From Petrimonas sulfuriphila (GTDB taxonomy: Bacteria; Bacteroidota; Bacteroidia; Bacteroidales; Dysgonomonadaceae), in the NCBI GenBank assembly GCA_038561985.1, contig CP073276.1, positions 1,736,001 to 1,800,000 on the forward strand: a stretch of 64,000 bases of DNA, written 5' to 3'. Both the position numbers and the translations under genes were made by a program. Below, in pieces: positions 9,012 through 18,050 of the stretch; position 1 is the stretch's first letter; the number at the start of each line of letters is the position of its first letter. The notes below the pieces were generated by a model, which was not told the origin of the DNA, did no database searches, and saw only the letters and a list, made by a program, of their open reading frames with translations.

Positions 9012-9908
9012 TTATTGTATTTTGAAATTATCCAACACATTCAAAGGTTGCCAATTCAATTCCCGCTTGGCTTTCTCATTAGAGAAAGTAAGAGATTCCG
9101 TAATTTTCTTCAGTTTAAGTGAGTTGATGGGAGCCTTCTTACCCAATAGATCACCAACCAAAGCCATCGATTTTGCCAGCCAAAAGGGAATTGATAAAGG
9201 AGTTTTTAACCCAAGCTGTTTCGAAATAAGATTTTCAAGCTCTCTAAAAGTAGGCTGAGAATCGTCACACACATTGTATATGCCACCTTTTTCAATTAAA
9301 GGTAATATCATTCGATCTATATCCTCGACCATCAGCACACTCTTACGTGCCTTTCCACCTGCAATGGAAAGATACTTACCCGTCTTGATGCCACGAATCA
9401 TATCACCCAGGTTTCCCGGAGGATTTGGACCCGCAATCAGTGAAGGGCGTATAATTCCCAATGTCACATTGTTCCGAGCACACCAATCAGTAAGATATTC
9501 TTCCGCTTGAATCTTACTCAAAGCATATGGTGTATCCCCATTTAATGGATGCTCCTCAGTGATGTTTTCACCAAATTCCAATCCATACACGGCTACTGTA
9601 CTGACAAAAATAAAAGCCTTAGGAACACCTGAGTTCCCTAAAGCCTTGCATAAATTCACTGTACCTTGAAAGTTGATATCAAAAAAAGCTTTCTTCTCAC
9701 TCTCGGTCTTGGGAACCATGTGTGCCTTACCGGCAGCGTGCAATACAACGTCAAATTCATCTTGTATGTCTGGGATGGTAGTGGCTAAATTAACTTTGTA
9801 GTCATCTTCATCCATTAATCCCATCGTCTTCACTTGAGAAACTATTTGAAGTAAAGGTTTCAAATGAGCACCAAGGAATCCCGATGCGCCGGTAAATAGT
9901 AATTTCAT
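9012..9908 (-). CDS. WbpV/WbpK-like NAD-dependent nucleotide-sugar reductase/epimerase
   Basis: This 298-residue extended short-chain dehydrogenase has the N-terminal Rossmann motif TGASGFLGAHL, a HAAGKAHMV segment, STVAVYG, and the catalytic YALSKIQAE (YxxxK) at about residues 131-135. The AGKAH version of the third motif and the position directly before a WbpL-like transferase are typical of the WbpV/WbpK/Gne-like branch, which forms UDP-D-QuiNAc or UDP-D-FucNAc from the 4-keto intermediate. The exact product is inferred. The gene is 15 bases upstream of the transferase gene and 6 bases after the glycosyltransferase gene on the same strand. Plain GalE-type 4-epimerase activity is the alternative. 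Confidence 0.8.
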   Translation of the reverse strand: MKLLFTGASGFLGAHLKPLLQIVSQVKTMGLMDEDDYKVNLATTIPDIQDEFDVVLHAAGKAHMVPKTESEKKAFFDINFQGTVNLCKALGNSGVPKAFIFVSTVAVYGLEFGENITEEHPLNGDTPYALSKIQAEEYLTDWCARNNVTLGIIRPSLIAGPNPPGNLGDMIRGIKTGKYLSIAGGKARKSVLMVEDIDRMILPLIEKGGIYNVCDDSQPTFRELENLISKQLGLKTPLSIPFWLAKSMALVGDLLGKKAPINSLKLKKITESLTFSNEKAKRELNWQPLNVLDNFKIQ

Positions 9909-9914
9909 CCTAAT

Positions 9915-11120
9915 TTAACTGTTAAATAAATTGTAGTATTTTTCTAAAATTTTATTTTTAGAAAAAACTTCTTCTGCTGCTTTTCTTGCATTTTTGGAGA
10001 TATCATCCAATGTGTTTTGATCATTATATATTTCATTAATTTTTGAGCATAATGATTCTGGATCATTTGGTTTCACTATCCAACCTAAATTATACTCTTT
10101 TATGCATAATGCTATTTCAGATCGTTCATCTCCAATCATTAATATTGGCTTACCTGCTGCCATTATATTATAGGATTTTGATGGCACACCCAATCCATAC
10201 ATTCCATTATTTAGCGTAACTATAGAAATATCACATGCGTTTAGGAAGTCGTTCTGAGTAATTCGATCTTGAAAACCAATTAATTGAACATTACCACTGT
10301 TTTTGCTAAATTCACTAATTGTTTCATATTTTGCACCTCCACCAACAAATAAAAAATTAATAGCTGGGTTCTTGATCAATTTAATTGCACTCAAAATATT
10401 ATCTAAACCTTGAGCATGCCCTAAATTACCAGCAAACTGAAAAACAAATTCTTTTTGTTTATACAATTGGTTATATAATTTCGTATCTTCTTTTTTAAGT
10501 GGATACACATCGTCAATATCAGACCAATTAGGTATATATTCTAATATACCACTATTACCAATTTTTTTGGCAAGTACTTCACTCATGTCTCTCCCAATGG
10601 AAATACAAGTTTCTGGTGCTTTATAAGCCCTATTAAATATACTATTTAAGATTTTAAATGTCCAAGAGGTAGATTTAACCCCTCCAATAGCAGCTAGATT
10701 TTCGGGAAATATATCATGAACCAAAAGTGAATAACTTATTCCCTTCAATAGTTTCATTATAGGCATTAACAAAATAATGAAAGCAGGATTTGTTACTACC
10801 ATGATGGTGTCTCCTCTTTTAACATTTTGCATTGCTTTAATAAAAAGTGAGATACTAGTCTTTAAAAGACGAAAAGTTCTCTTTAAAAAATTATTTTTAT
10901 CAATATTCCCTACTTTAACTCGAATGATATTGACTCCATTATGGATTTCTTTTTTTTTAAATTTGTAAACAGATTCTTCATTGTATTTTGCTTCTGTACT
11001 TATCACATGAACGTCCATTCCTTTTAAGGAGAGATATTCTGCAATTTCAGTAATATAATATCCAGTAGATGTAACAATGGGATAATAGAATTCTGAAATT
11101 ATCCAAATTTTTCCACTCAT
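9915..11120 (-). CDS. WbuB-like glycosyltransferase (GT4 type)
   Basis: This 401-residue GT-B glycosyltransferase has an N-terminal acceptor domain (ISEFYYPIVTSTGYYITEIAEYL, then GMDVHVIST) and a C-terminal nucleotide-sugar domain with FAGNLGHAQGLDNILSAI and LGVPSKSYNIMAAGKPILMI. These are the hallmark segments of the WbuB group of L-FucNAc/L-QuiNAc transferases. It follows the three genes that would make such a UDP-L-sugar and starts 4 bases after the RmlD-like gene. It probably adds that L-sugar to the lipid-linked acceptor on the cytoplasmic face. Codon use is clearly AT-rich compared with the genes to its left. Confidence 0.85.
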   Translation of the reverse strand: MSGKIWIISEFYYPIVTSTGYYITEIAEYLSLKGMDVHVISTEAKYNEESVYKFKKKEIHNGVNIIRVKVGNIDKNNFLKRTFRLLKTSISLFIKAMQNVKRGDTIMVVTNPAFIILLMPIMKLLKGISYSLLVHDIFPENLAAIGGVKSTSWTFKILNSIFNRAYKAPETCISIGRDMSEVLAKKIGNSGILEYIPNWSDIDDVYPLKKEDTKLYNQLYKQKEFVFQFAGNLGHAQGLDNILSAIKLIKNPAINFLFVGGGAKYETISEFSKNSGNVQLIGFQDRITQNDFLNACDISIVTLNNGMYGLGVPSKSYNIMAAGKPILMIGDERSEIALCIKEYNLGWIVKPNDPESLCSKINEIYNDQNTLDDISKNARKAAEEVFSKNKILEKYYNLFNS

Positions 11121-11124
11121 TCAA

Positions 11125-11985
11125 TTAGCAATATTGGTTATAAATGGATTTATGATTGTCCATCCAATTTTTCAATTCATCTAACATTGCACTGTACGAA
11201 GGTACATTCATATTAAACTTTGTAGATGATTGGAGAGATTTATCTACAGCATGCCCTTCAAAAGGATTGATATCGATATTATTTCTATTCCAAATACTTT
11301 TAAACAAAGTCAGCAAATCATATTTGTTAATACCTTTTCCATTGCTTAAATGTACTAAACCTGTCAAGTTATTGTCGATTGCTTTATCTATGGCTTTAGC
11401 AAGTTCCAAGGTAGTAACACCACCCCATATAGCATCTGTGAAACCGTTTACTATTCCCTCTTGGTGCATTAACCAGTGAAAAAGTCCCTCACCATTTTGT
11501 TTCAGTTCAGGTCCAATGATCGAAGTACGAATGGTCAAATCTCTGTCATTGTCAACTTCACCCAATGCCTTACTTCGTCCATAAACATCATCTGCATCTT
11601 TGAAATCGTACTCGGTGTAATTCCCCTTCTTTCCTGAAAAAACACAATCGGTGCTGATATGAATAAGCTTAGCATCAATTTCACAAGAAAGCCTCTCCAG
11701 TAAATGAGGGAAATATGCATTAATATAAATCGCATTATCCGGATGCTGTCTCGAACCCTTAATTAAAATCCCGATACAATTCACAATTATATCGGGTTTG
11801 ACTGTTTTAATCAATTCTTCTGTAGCCTGTTTGTCAGTAACATCCAATACAATACTATCAGCAGTTAATTTATTACGGAAGACAACATCTACAATCTCAT
11901 ATTTGTCTGTTTCCTTCAAATAATGATAGGCTACGTGACCCGCCATCCCCGTGGCACCAAGTAATAATATCTTTTTCTTTGTCAT
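11125..11985 (-). CDS. RmlD-like 4-keto reductase for a UDP-L-deoxy-HexNAc sugar (WbvR-type)
   Basis: This 286-residue RmlD-superfamily reductase has GATGMAGHVAYHYL at the N-terminus, VNCIGI, HISTDCVFSG and YGRSKALGE (YxxxK) at about residues 134-138. It sits between a FnlC-like 2-epimerase gene (4 bases away) and a WbuB-like transferase gene. It lacks the extra cupin domain of FnlB/CapF (about 370 residues). From published comparisons this fits the WbvR type, which reduces the 4-keto intermediate on the way to UDP-L-QuiNAc, rather than the FnlB type leading to UDP-L-FucNAc. That product choice is inference. It should not be taken for the missing dTDP-rhamnose rfbD without testing. Confidence 0.82.
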   Translation of the reverse strand: MTKKKILLLGATGMAGHVAYHYLKETDKYEIVDVVFRNKLTADSIVLDVTDKQATEELIKTVKPDIIVNCIGILIKGSRQHPDNAIYINAYFPHLLERLSCEIDAKLIHISTDCVFSGKKGNYTEYDFKDADDVYGRSKALGEVDNDRDLTIRTSIIGPELKQNGEGLFHWLMHQEGIVNGFTDAIWGGVTTLELAKAIDKAIDNNLTGLVHLSNGKGINKYDLLTLFKSIWNRNNIDINPFEGHAVDKSLQSSTKFNMNVPSYSAMLDELKNWMDNHKSIYNQYC

Positions 11986-11989
11986 TACA

Positions 11990-13117
11990 CTATTCTTTAT
12001 GCCACACGGTTCTGTTTATATAATCCGTATATGATAAAATAATTCGAACAACTTTCTTAGAAACATTATCGGATGAATAATCACCTATGGAATGAATGGT
12101 ATCCTCTCCTTCCTTATGATGCGATGTGACTACATCAATCGCATTTAGTATCGTCTCTTTTTTTAATCCCGTCATAATAACACTTGCTTCATCCATCCCT
12201 TCAGGACGTTCATGAGCCTGACGGACGGTGATTGCGGGGAATTTTAAAATAGACGATTCCTCTGTGATTGTGCCACTATCTGAAATAACACAAAAAGCAT
12301 TCATCTGCAATTTTATGTACTCCAGGAAACCAAAAGGTTTCATGAATTCAATCATTGAATTGTTATTGATAAATCTAATCGTTTCTAATTTCTTCCGTGT
12401 TCTGGGATGAGTTGAAACAATAACTTTCTTGTGGAACTTATCAACTATTGCATTCAATGAATCCAAAAGATCCGCGAAGTTCTTTTCCGAGTCTACATTC
12501 TCCTCCCGATGAGTGCTCACGATGAAATAATCACCTTTACCAAGATTCTCTTTCTCCAGGATATCACAATGATCAATAGCCGTTTTGTGATACTCAAGTA
12601 CCTCTCTCATCGGTGAACCTGTTTTAATGACCGTTTCAGGTCTTAGTCCCTCATCAAGCAAATACCGACGAGCATGTTCAGAAAGAGGCATATTTATATC
12701 GCTTAAATGATCCACGATCTTGCGATTTATTTCTTCAGGCACTCGCTGATCAAAACATCTATTCCCTGCTTCCATATGAAAGATAGGAATCTTCAGTTTC
12801 TTAGCTGATATCACAGAGAGGCAGCTGTTTGTATCACCATAAAGCAATACAGCATCCGGATTCTCTTTCTCCATCACTGCATCCGATTTCGTAATCACAT
12901 TGGCGATCGTTTCAGATGCATTTGTTCCGGCAGCATCAAGAAAATAATCCGGTTTACGAATCTGCAATTGATTGAAAAATATCTCGTTTAATTCATAATC
13001 GAAATTTTGACCGGTATGAACGATTACCTGTTTCGTATATTTATCCAATTCATTGATCACGCAACTCAATTTGATAATTTCAGGCCGAGTTCCAATTATT
13101 GTCATCACTTTTAGCAT
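11990..13117 (-). CDS. UDP-HexNAc 2-epimerase, FnlC/WbjD/CapG type
   Basis: This 375-residue WecB-family epimerase has MTIIGTRPEIIKLS at the N-terminus, HTGQNFDYELNEIFF, VLLYGDTNSCL, FHMEAGNRCFDQRVPEEINR and STHREENV, followed by SDSGTITEESSIL. The HMEAGNRCFDQRVPEE version is typical of the FnlC/WbjD/CapG group, which performs the last C2 epimerisation of UDP-L-sugar intermediates, rather than housekeeping WecB. The start overlaps the end of the FnlA-like gene by 7 bases. It acts in the cytoplasm in UDP-L-FucNAc or UDP-L-QuiNAc synthesis. The frame is complete and of normal length. Confidence 0.9.
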   Translation of the reverse strand: MLKVMTIIGTRPEIIKLSCVINELDKYTKQVIVHTGQNFDYELNEIFFNQLQIRKPDYFLDAAGTNASETIANVITKSDAVMEKENPDAVLLYGDTNSCLSVISAKKLKIPIFHMEAGNRCFDQRVPEEINRKIVDHLSDINMPLSEHARRYLLDEGLRPETVIKTGSPMREVLEYHKTAIDHCDILEKENLGKGDYFIVSTHREENVDSEKNFADLLDSLNAIVDKFHKKVIVSTHPRTRKKLETIRFINNNSMIEFMKPFGFLEYIKLQMNAFCVISDSGTITEESSILKFPAITVRQAHERPEGMDEASVIMTGLKKETILNAIDVVTSHHKEGEDTIHSIGDYSSDNVSKKVVRIILSYTDYINRTVWHKE

Positions 13118-14127
13118 ATATCCTCCTTTATTTCGTTCAATCTTAACAGTAATTCTTTCATCCCTTCGATATCCAGCCTCCGTGTATTGTGCGAATTGTA
13201 ATCTTCAAATTTCGATACCTTTTCTTCACCTTCAACAAAATACTTATCGTAATTCAAATCACGAGCATCACAAGGAATTCGGAAATAATTACCCATATCT
13301 TCCGATTTAGCCATCTCTTCACGTGTAACCAGCGTTTCGTATAGTTTTTCTCCATGACGGGTACCTATAACTCTTACTTCAGTCTTCGCTTTGTACAAAT
13401 CCTTCAATGCTTCAGCCAGAATATCTAAAGTAACTGCAGGAGCTTTCTGAACAAACAAATCACCATTGTTACCATGCTCAAAAGCATACAGCACCAAATC
13501 CACCGCATCATCCAGTGTCATCATGTAACGGGTCATGTTTGGATCAGTAATTGTGATTGGTTCACCTGATTTAATCTGATCAACCCAGAGCGGAATTACA
13601 GACCCTCGACTTGCCATTACATTTCCATAACGTGTACAACAGATTGTTGTGGCAGCATCATCCCCTAATGAACGGGCTTTGGCGATTGCAACTTTTTCCA
13701 TCATCGCTTTACTGATACCCATCGCATTGATTGGATACGCCGCCTTATCAGTACTAAGTACAACCACATTTTTCACACCATGCTCCACAGCTGAATCCAA
13801 CACATTCTCCGTACCAATCACGTTTGTACGAACAGCCTGCATCGGAAAAAACTCACACGAAGGGACCTGTTTCAATGCAGCAGCGTGAAAAACATAATCT
13901 ACTCCACGCATAGCAGTATCCACAGAACGCTTGTCACGTACATCACCTATATAGAACTTCACTTTTGGATTCTGTAAACGATGACGCATGTCGTCTTGCT
14001 TCTTTTCATCCCTACTAAAAATACGGATTTCCTTAAAATGATCTGTATTTAAAAACCGATTCAGCACTGCATTACCGAATGAACCTGTACCTCCGGTAAT
14101 AAGTAATATTTTATTGTCTATTTCCAT
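13111..14127 (-). CDS. UDP-GlcNAc 4,6-dehydratase/5-epimerase, FnlA/WbjB/CapE type
   Basis: This 338-residue enzyme has the Rossmann motif ITGGTGSFGNAVL, FHAAALKQVPSCEFFP, and STDKAAYPINAMGISKAMMEK, where Met replaces the usual catalytic Tyr (MxxxK), as known for the CapE/WbjB/FnlA group. It catalyses the first committed step from UDP-GlcNAc towards UDP-L-6-deoxy-HexNAc sugars. It overlaps the upstream glycosyltransferase gene by 17 bases and the downstream 2-epimerase gene by 7, so the block is tightly coupled. The motif makes family identity firm; the final sugar depends on the downstream reductase. Confidence 0.92.
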   Translation of the reverse strand: MEIDNKILLITGGTGSFGNAVLNRFLNTDHFKEIRIFSRDEKKQDDMRHRLQNPKVKFYIGDVRDKRSVDTAMRGVDYVFHAAALKQVPSCEFFPMQAVRTNVIGTENVLDSAVEHGVKNVVVLSTDKAAYPINAMGISKAMMEKVAIAKARSLGDDAATTICCTRYGNVMASRGSVIPLWVDQIKSGEPITITDPNMTRYMMTLDDAVDLVLYAFEHGNNGDLFVQKAPAVTLDILAEALKDLYKAKTEVRVIGTRHGEKLYETLVTREEMAKSEDMGNYFRIPCDARDLNYDKYFVEGEEKVSKFEDYNSHNTRRLDIEGMKELLLRLNEIKEDIC

Positions 14128-15262
14128 AATAACTAGTGTAAATTTCTTCTAAAAAACTAAACGTTTCATTAGCCGTAATTTCCCATGAGTATTTTTTCAC
14201 CTCTTCAAAATTTCTTTTTGCCATTGACTCTCTTTTCTCCGGATTTAAAAACATTTCTTCAATAGCATTTGAGATAGAGTCCACGTTTTTTGCATCAAAA
14301 TAAAACCCATTTTCCTTCAAAAACTCCGGCATGGGCTGTTTATTGCTACAAACAATGGGTAAACCGGAAGCCATACTTTCAATTAAAATATTGGGCATGT
14401 TTTCGCAAGTGGAGGCATAAACGATACCATCGGCTTTTTTATAAAATTCATCTATTTTGTCGTATGGAACATGGCCATGATAATGAATGAATTTATGATG
14501 CGGGTCGATTTCCTGTATTACTTTTTCCAGTTTTTTACCGGCTGGTTTAAAAATAACGCCTCCAACCAAATCCAGTACAATGGGGTAGCCCTTTTTCCTT
14601 AACAGGTCAACTGCTTCGACCAAATTCCACTGATGTTTATATACATGCACTGTAGAAACATAAAGCAATTTAAATGGATTTTTTTCAGAATAATTATCAA
14701 TAGAAAACTGTTTTCTGACTTTCCCTTGAAACCTGGGTGAAATACCATGATGAATAATCGAAATCTCTTTATTTTTAAGATTCAGTTTGTTTGAAACATA
14801 TTTCTTGGCATATTGTGATATAAAAATTATACCAGAAGCATTGCTAAAACAGCGCCTTTGTTTTAAAAAATTGAGCCAGAAACGCATTATTTCTTTGGGC
14901 TGTTTTATTTCTTTCCAAATATTGCGTTCATATAAAAGCATATTTTGAGACATGCCCACCACAGGCTTAAACCTGCCCAAATAATCGCCTGTAACTGAAA
15001 ATAAAATGTCACAGTGTTGCTTTAAATGTTTGTCGTAATCCCAAAGCTGAAATACCACTCGATTAAGTAGCCCCTTGTTCAATGCAGGAAAAGTAATTTT
15101 CTTAATGTGATCAACCTCTGATAACTGTTTTAATACTTTCTGAGAGGCAAAAACAGTAACCTTTTCAATTTCTTTCAGTTCTGGTAAATTAGCCAATATT
15201 TCCTTTAAATGGGTTACTCCACCGCCTCCACCAATATTTGATGCATCAATACCTATTCTCAT
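14111..15262 (-). CDS. Glycosyltransferase family 4 protein
   Basis: This 383-residue GT-B enzyme starts with MRIGIDASNIGGGGGVTHLKE, a glycine-rich loop typical of RfaB/GT4 enzymes. It has LLYVSTVHVYKHQWNLVEAV in the linker and the C-terminal donor motif DGIVYASTCENMPNILIESMASGLPIVCS (ExxxxxxPxxxxE-like). It will add one sugar to the lipid-linked repeat unit on the cytoplasmic side; donor and acceptor are unknown. Its start codon is only 5 bases from the edge of an IS remnant (15268-16017), so its original upstream sequence has been separated from it and its expression may depend on read-through. It overlaps the next gene by 17 bases. Confidence 0.85.
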   Translation of the reverse strand: MRIGIDASNIGGGGGVTHLKEILANLPELKEIEKVTVFASQKVLKQLSEVDHIKKITFPALNKGLLNRVVFQLWDYDKHLKQHCDILFSVTGDYLGRFKPVVGMSQNMLLYERNIWKEIKQPKEIMRFWLNFLKQRRCFSNASGIIFISQYAKKYVSNKLNLKNKEISIIHHGISPRFQGKVRKQFSIDNYSEKNPFKLLYVSTVHVYKHQWNLVEAVDLLRKKGYPIVLDLVGGVIFKPAGKKLEKVIQEIDPHHKFIHYHGHVPYDKIDEFYKKADGIVYASTCENMPNILIESMASGLPIVCSNKQPMPEFLKENGFYFDAKNVDSISNAIEEMFLNPEKRESMAKRNFEEVKKYSWEITANETFSFLEEIYTSYYGNRQ

Positions 15263-15267
15263 TATTT

Positions 15268-16017
15268 AGGGTCTATTTATTAAATCCCAATCAGGCACAC
15301 AATTTCATTTGTGGCCTGAGTGGATAAATGTTTATATTTCTCACTTTCATCAGTTTCAATAGTAACGAGACAAAATAAGACAAGGGAATATCCCTCATGT
15401 ACCTGATCAGGTTCATCACAAAAATGATAGCCCCTATCCAACTGTTTGATGTCGTGGCCAATCTGGCGCGGATATCATTTAAACCATATCCACGTTTCCC
15501 CTGACCAAACTTTCCTTCAACCTGATTGCGTTCCGCCGCCTCTCGTCGCTCTTTACGTTTTTGGTATCTGCTCTTGATCTCTTTTGCCGGTTTTCGTCCC
15601 AGTGGCTCCCCGGTGAAACGGACTCATTTCTCTTTCAAAAACTGCTAATACTCCTGTATAATCTCTATCACTCCGCGATCGTCCGTCTTCATGATGTGTT
15701 TGATGATGATCACTCCCGTCACAAGCCTGGCATCCTTGGTGGGGGCACCACGCTTGCTCTTGAAGTTCTTGTAGAAAAGCTGGGCGAACTCTTCCCAGGG
15801 TACTATTTTGGAAAGAACAACCCACCGGTTATTCTCATCCAGTTTTGCCTCAAAGGGCATAGTGAACTCGGAAATTGAAAGCTGCCTGGAGCTCTTGTAT
15901 CTTTCATAAAATGCAAGGTTTATGAAGTAAAAATACTCAATTTCTTGCAGTTATGCAAATTTTATATCGCTTAATTTGCTGATTTTCAGCATATATATCT
16001 ATTATTCAGCAGACCCT
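15268..16017 (-). mobile_element. Deleted IS5/IS1182-like insertion sequence remnant
   Basis: The element is bounded by AGGGTCT (15268-15274) and its complement AGACCCT (16011-16017). Both are flanked by ATTT (15264-15267 and 16018-16021), which could be a 4-bp target duplication. Inside is a transposase frame that keeps only its two ends. The element separates wzy from the next glycosyltransferase gene in the polysaccharide operon. Assignment to IS5 or IS1182 rests on the DUF772-like N-terminus and is not certain. Confidence 0.65.
15291..15860 (-). pseudogene. Transposase pseudogene with internal deletion (DUF772-type)
   Basis: Reading leftwards from the ATG at 15860, the first 70 residues (MPFEAKLDENNRWVVLSK, then KHIMKTDDRGVIEIIQEY) match the N-terminus of DUF772-type transposases. 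Two in-frame stops then occur near 15645 and 15625. The same frame resumes with EPLGRKPAKEIKSRYQKRKE and NQVEGKFGQGKRGYGLNDI and runs to a stop at 15291. That second part is a normal transposase C-terminus. Intact relatives are around 450-500 residues, so most of the catalytic core is gone. It cannot encode an active transposase. Confidence 0.8.
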
Positions 16018-16083
16018 ATTTATTAAAATCTTCCCAGTTTTAATGGGGCATTAATGCTGTAATATTATAAATTAAATCCTTTT

Positions 16084-17424
16084 TTATCGAATCTTTATTT
16101 TTGTTCTAGCGGTCATATGTACTAAAAGAATCGAGATCAGAAAACCTACTGTAAAAGCAAATGAACTCATCAAATCTCCCCTTAATATAAAGAACAATAT
16201 CCCAATCAACAGGAAGTAAATAACCTTAAAATAATTGTTATTTTGATGTAAGACAATTTCCCAATAATATTTGTCAAAACGGGCTGTAATATATGACATA
16301 AAAACGGTAAACAGAATAATTCCAAAAAATCCGAAATTGATATACCCTTCTGCAAAATAACTGCATGAGACATTTGAAAAATAGAATCCCATTTCATCAG
16401 CCAAAAACGCTCCCGAACCTATTGGTTTATTAGGCCAGACGCTTCGCGGAACCCAAAACAACAAAACTCCCACAAATTGTCTTCCATAAGTTACAATATT
16501 CTCCATGGTCACTAGTGTGAAGTTCTGGTAACAATCGAAGTGTCCCTCGTTAAACATTTCGAAATCGAATCCGAAATGGATCTGCTGGTCTTTTGAAAAA
16601 TGCCTGAAATTATTCAGAAAAGGGAAAACAATCAATAAGCCCATGATAAATGTGATTGAGAAAAAGTTGCTTTTTTTGAACCACGGTACAACAATTAACA
16701 AGAGGGGCAAATAGAGTGCTGCAGCCGAAAATCGAGCCATACCGAGTGGGAAGCAGGTAATCAATGTCAACAGGAACATGATTGACAGTACGAAGATATT
16801 CTTTGATTTTGTAAGGATATAAAACAACAGACTCATCATGGAGAGAGGTTGGAATACACGGAAAATAATTAAAGCACTCGTTTTACTCCCAACGGTAGAT
16901 TCTTTAAATTCTCCTCCCCTGAATAACATACTCAGCAAGCTGAAATTGTTTGCCTGAAATATCATAAAAAAAGAGAGTAAAGCAAGGGCGAGTAGCAAAA
17001 ACACCCGTATTTTATTTAACTTGTCGGGAATCTCAAATCTTTTGATGAACCTGATCTTTAATGCGCTTTTTTTCTTTTTGGAAAACATCCAATAGCACCC
17101 TTGATAGATAAAGATAATGAAAAGAATAAGTACATTCATCAAAAAGTACTCGTTCTCCTTTATCGCTCTGGCTCCAAAAAAGGTGGCTCCTGATTGAAAC
17201 TGAAGGTAAGGAGCAATCCCGAAAAAGAAAAAAATGAAAAGATATAAGGTTTTGTTTAATGAATAAGGTATGTATTTCTCTTTAAATATAAATATGATAC
17301 AGATGATCTGGATGGCCAGGCTTGAAACGAACACCCTTAAAGTAGGATCGTTTCCCTTATCCGGAATCGTATACATCAATATTGGCAGTAAAAGAGAAAA
17401 TAACAATATATATATCCTGTTCAT
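16084..17424 (-). CDS. Wzy-like O-antigen/capsule repeat-unit polymerase
   Basis: This 446-residue, strongly hydrophobic protein has about 11-12 predicted membrane segments and a long periplasmic-type loop in the second half containing FWVPRSVWPNKPIGSGAFLA. The PRxxWPxKP pattern is common in oligosaccharide repeat-unit polymerases. These join lipid-linked repeats on the periplasmic face after flipping by Wzx. It is the only such candidate in the cluster, which supports the role. Sequence of Wzy proteins is very variable, so the assignment rests on topology, motif and location. The gene is AT-rich, and an IS remnant sits immediately downstream. Confidence 0.78.
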   Translation of the reverse strand: MNRIYILLFSLLLPILMYTIPDKGNDPTLRVFVSSLAIQIICIIFIFKEKYIPYSLNKTLYLFIFFFFGIAPYLQFQSGATFFGARAIKENEYFLMNVLILFIIFIYQGCYWMFSKKKKSALKIRFIKRFEIPDKLNKIRVFLLLALALLSFFMIFQANNFSLLSMLFRGGEFKESTVGSKTSALIIFRVFQPLSMMSLLFYILTKSKNIFVLSIMFLLTLITCFPLGMARFSAAALYLPLLLIVVPWFKKSNFFSITFIMGLLIVFPFLNNFRHFSKDQQIHFGFDFEMFNEGHFDCYQNFTLVTMENIVTYGRQFVGVLLFWVPRSVWPNKPIGSGAFLADEMGFYFSNVSCSYFAEGYINFGFFGIILFTVFMSYITARFDKYYWEIVLHQNNNYFKVIYFLLIGILFFILRGDLMSSFAFTVGFLISILLVHMTARTKIKIR

Positions 17425-18050
17425 TTGTCTCTGTTTTAAAATTGTCCAATTAAAGCTGGTACGTTATTAATAAACGAACAAACCTGATTCTTTAGGTCTA
17501 GATTGTTCTTTGTCAATTTGAAATTTATTTCAGTAAAAGAAGAGATGTGCGTTGTATATGCCAAGAATACAAATTCACATTTCTATTATTCATTCCTATA
17601 TCTTTCCAAGCGAAGAGGCTCAGGGAAGTATTGAATTGGATAATAACCCGCTAATTCAATTGTTAAATCCGGAAGCACGCTCTATGACAACCTTAGCATC
17701 CATTTGATTATCTTGTACATCTGATTATTCTTTATATGAATAACGAAGTATAAACTTCTCACCTTACCTATACATATATCATTCACAGACAAATTATTTT
17801 CCGGGGATTGTCAATCTTTGAGAATATGAATTTTCCGTTATGTATTTTCACTACTGATTAGGATTATAAATATGAAAAATCTAATCCGTTTTAATAATAA
17901 TCGCCTTTAACAAAACAAACTTCAAATAAATCAAATAGCTATTGAATATATTAAAGTTAAAGCGATGGTAATAAAAAATCAAGTAAAAAATTCTGAAAAT
18001 ATTTATCTTGAAAGTTTACACTGTGTTTTATCCTTATTAAAGCCTTAATA
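17425..18050. other. AT-rich gene-free gap between wzy and the phosphoesterase gene
   Basis: This is a 626-base stretch with no convincing gene. The plus strand has a 49-codon frame at 17558-17707 of no recognisable family. The minus strand has two short open stretches, one containing QYFPEPLRLERYRNE, separated by stops. They could be debris of a lost polysaccharide gene. No RNA gene, terminator or repeat was recognised. Confidence 0.4.

Noticed and set aside
11125-11985. Calling this gene rfbD of dTDP-rhamnose synthesis
   Set aside because: Its neighbours are the UDP-L-HexNAc enzymes, and the WbvR role explains it better.
17558-17707. Small plus-strand gene in the gap after wzy
   Set aside because: No promoter, no recognisable family, and opposite orientation to the operon; support is too weak.
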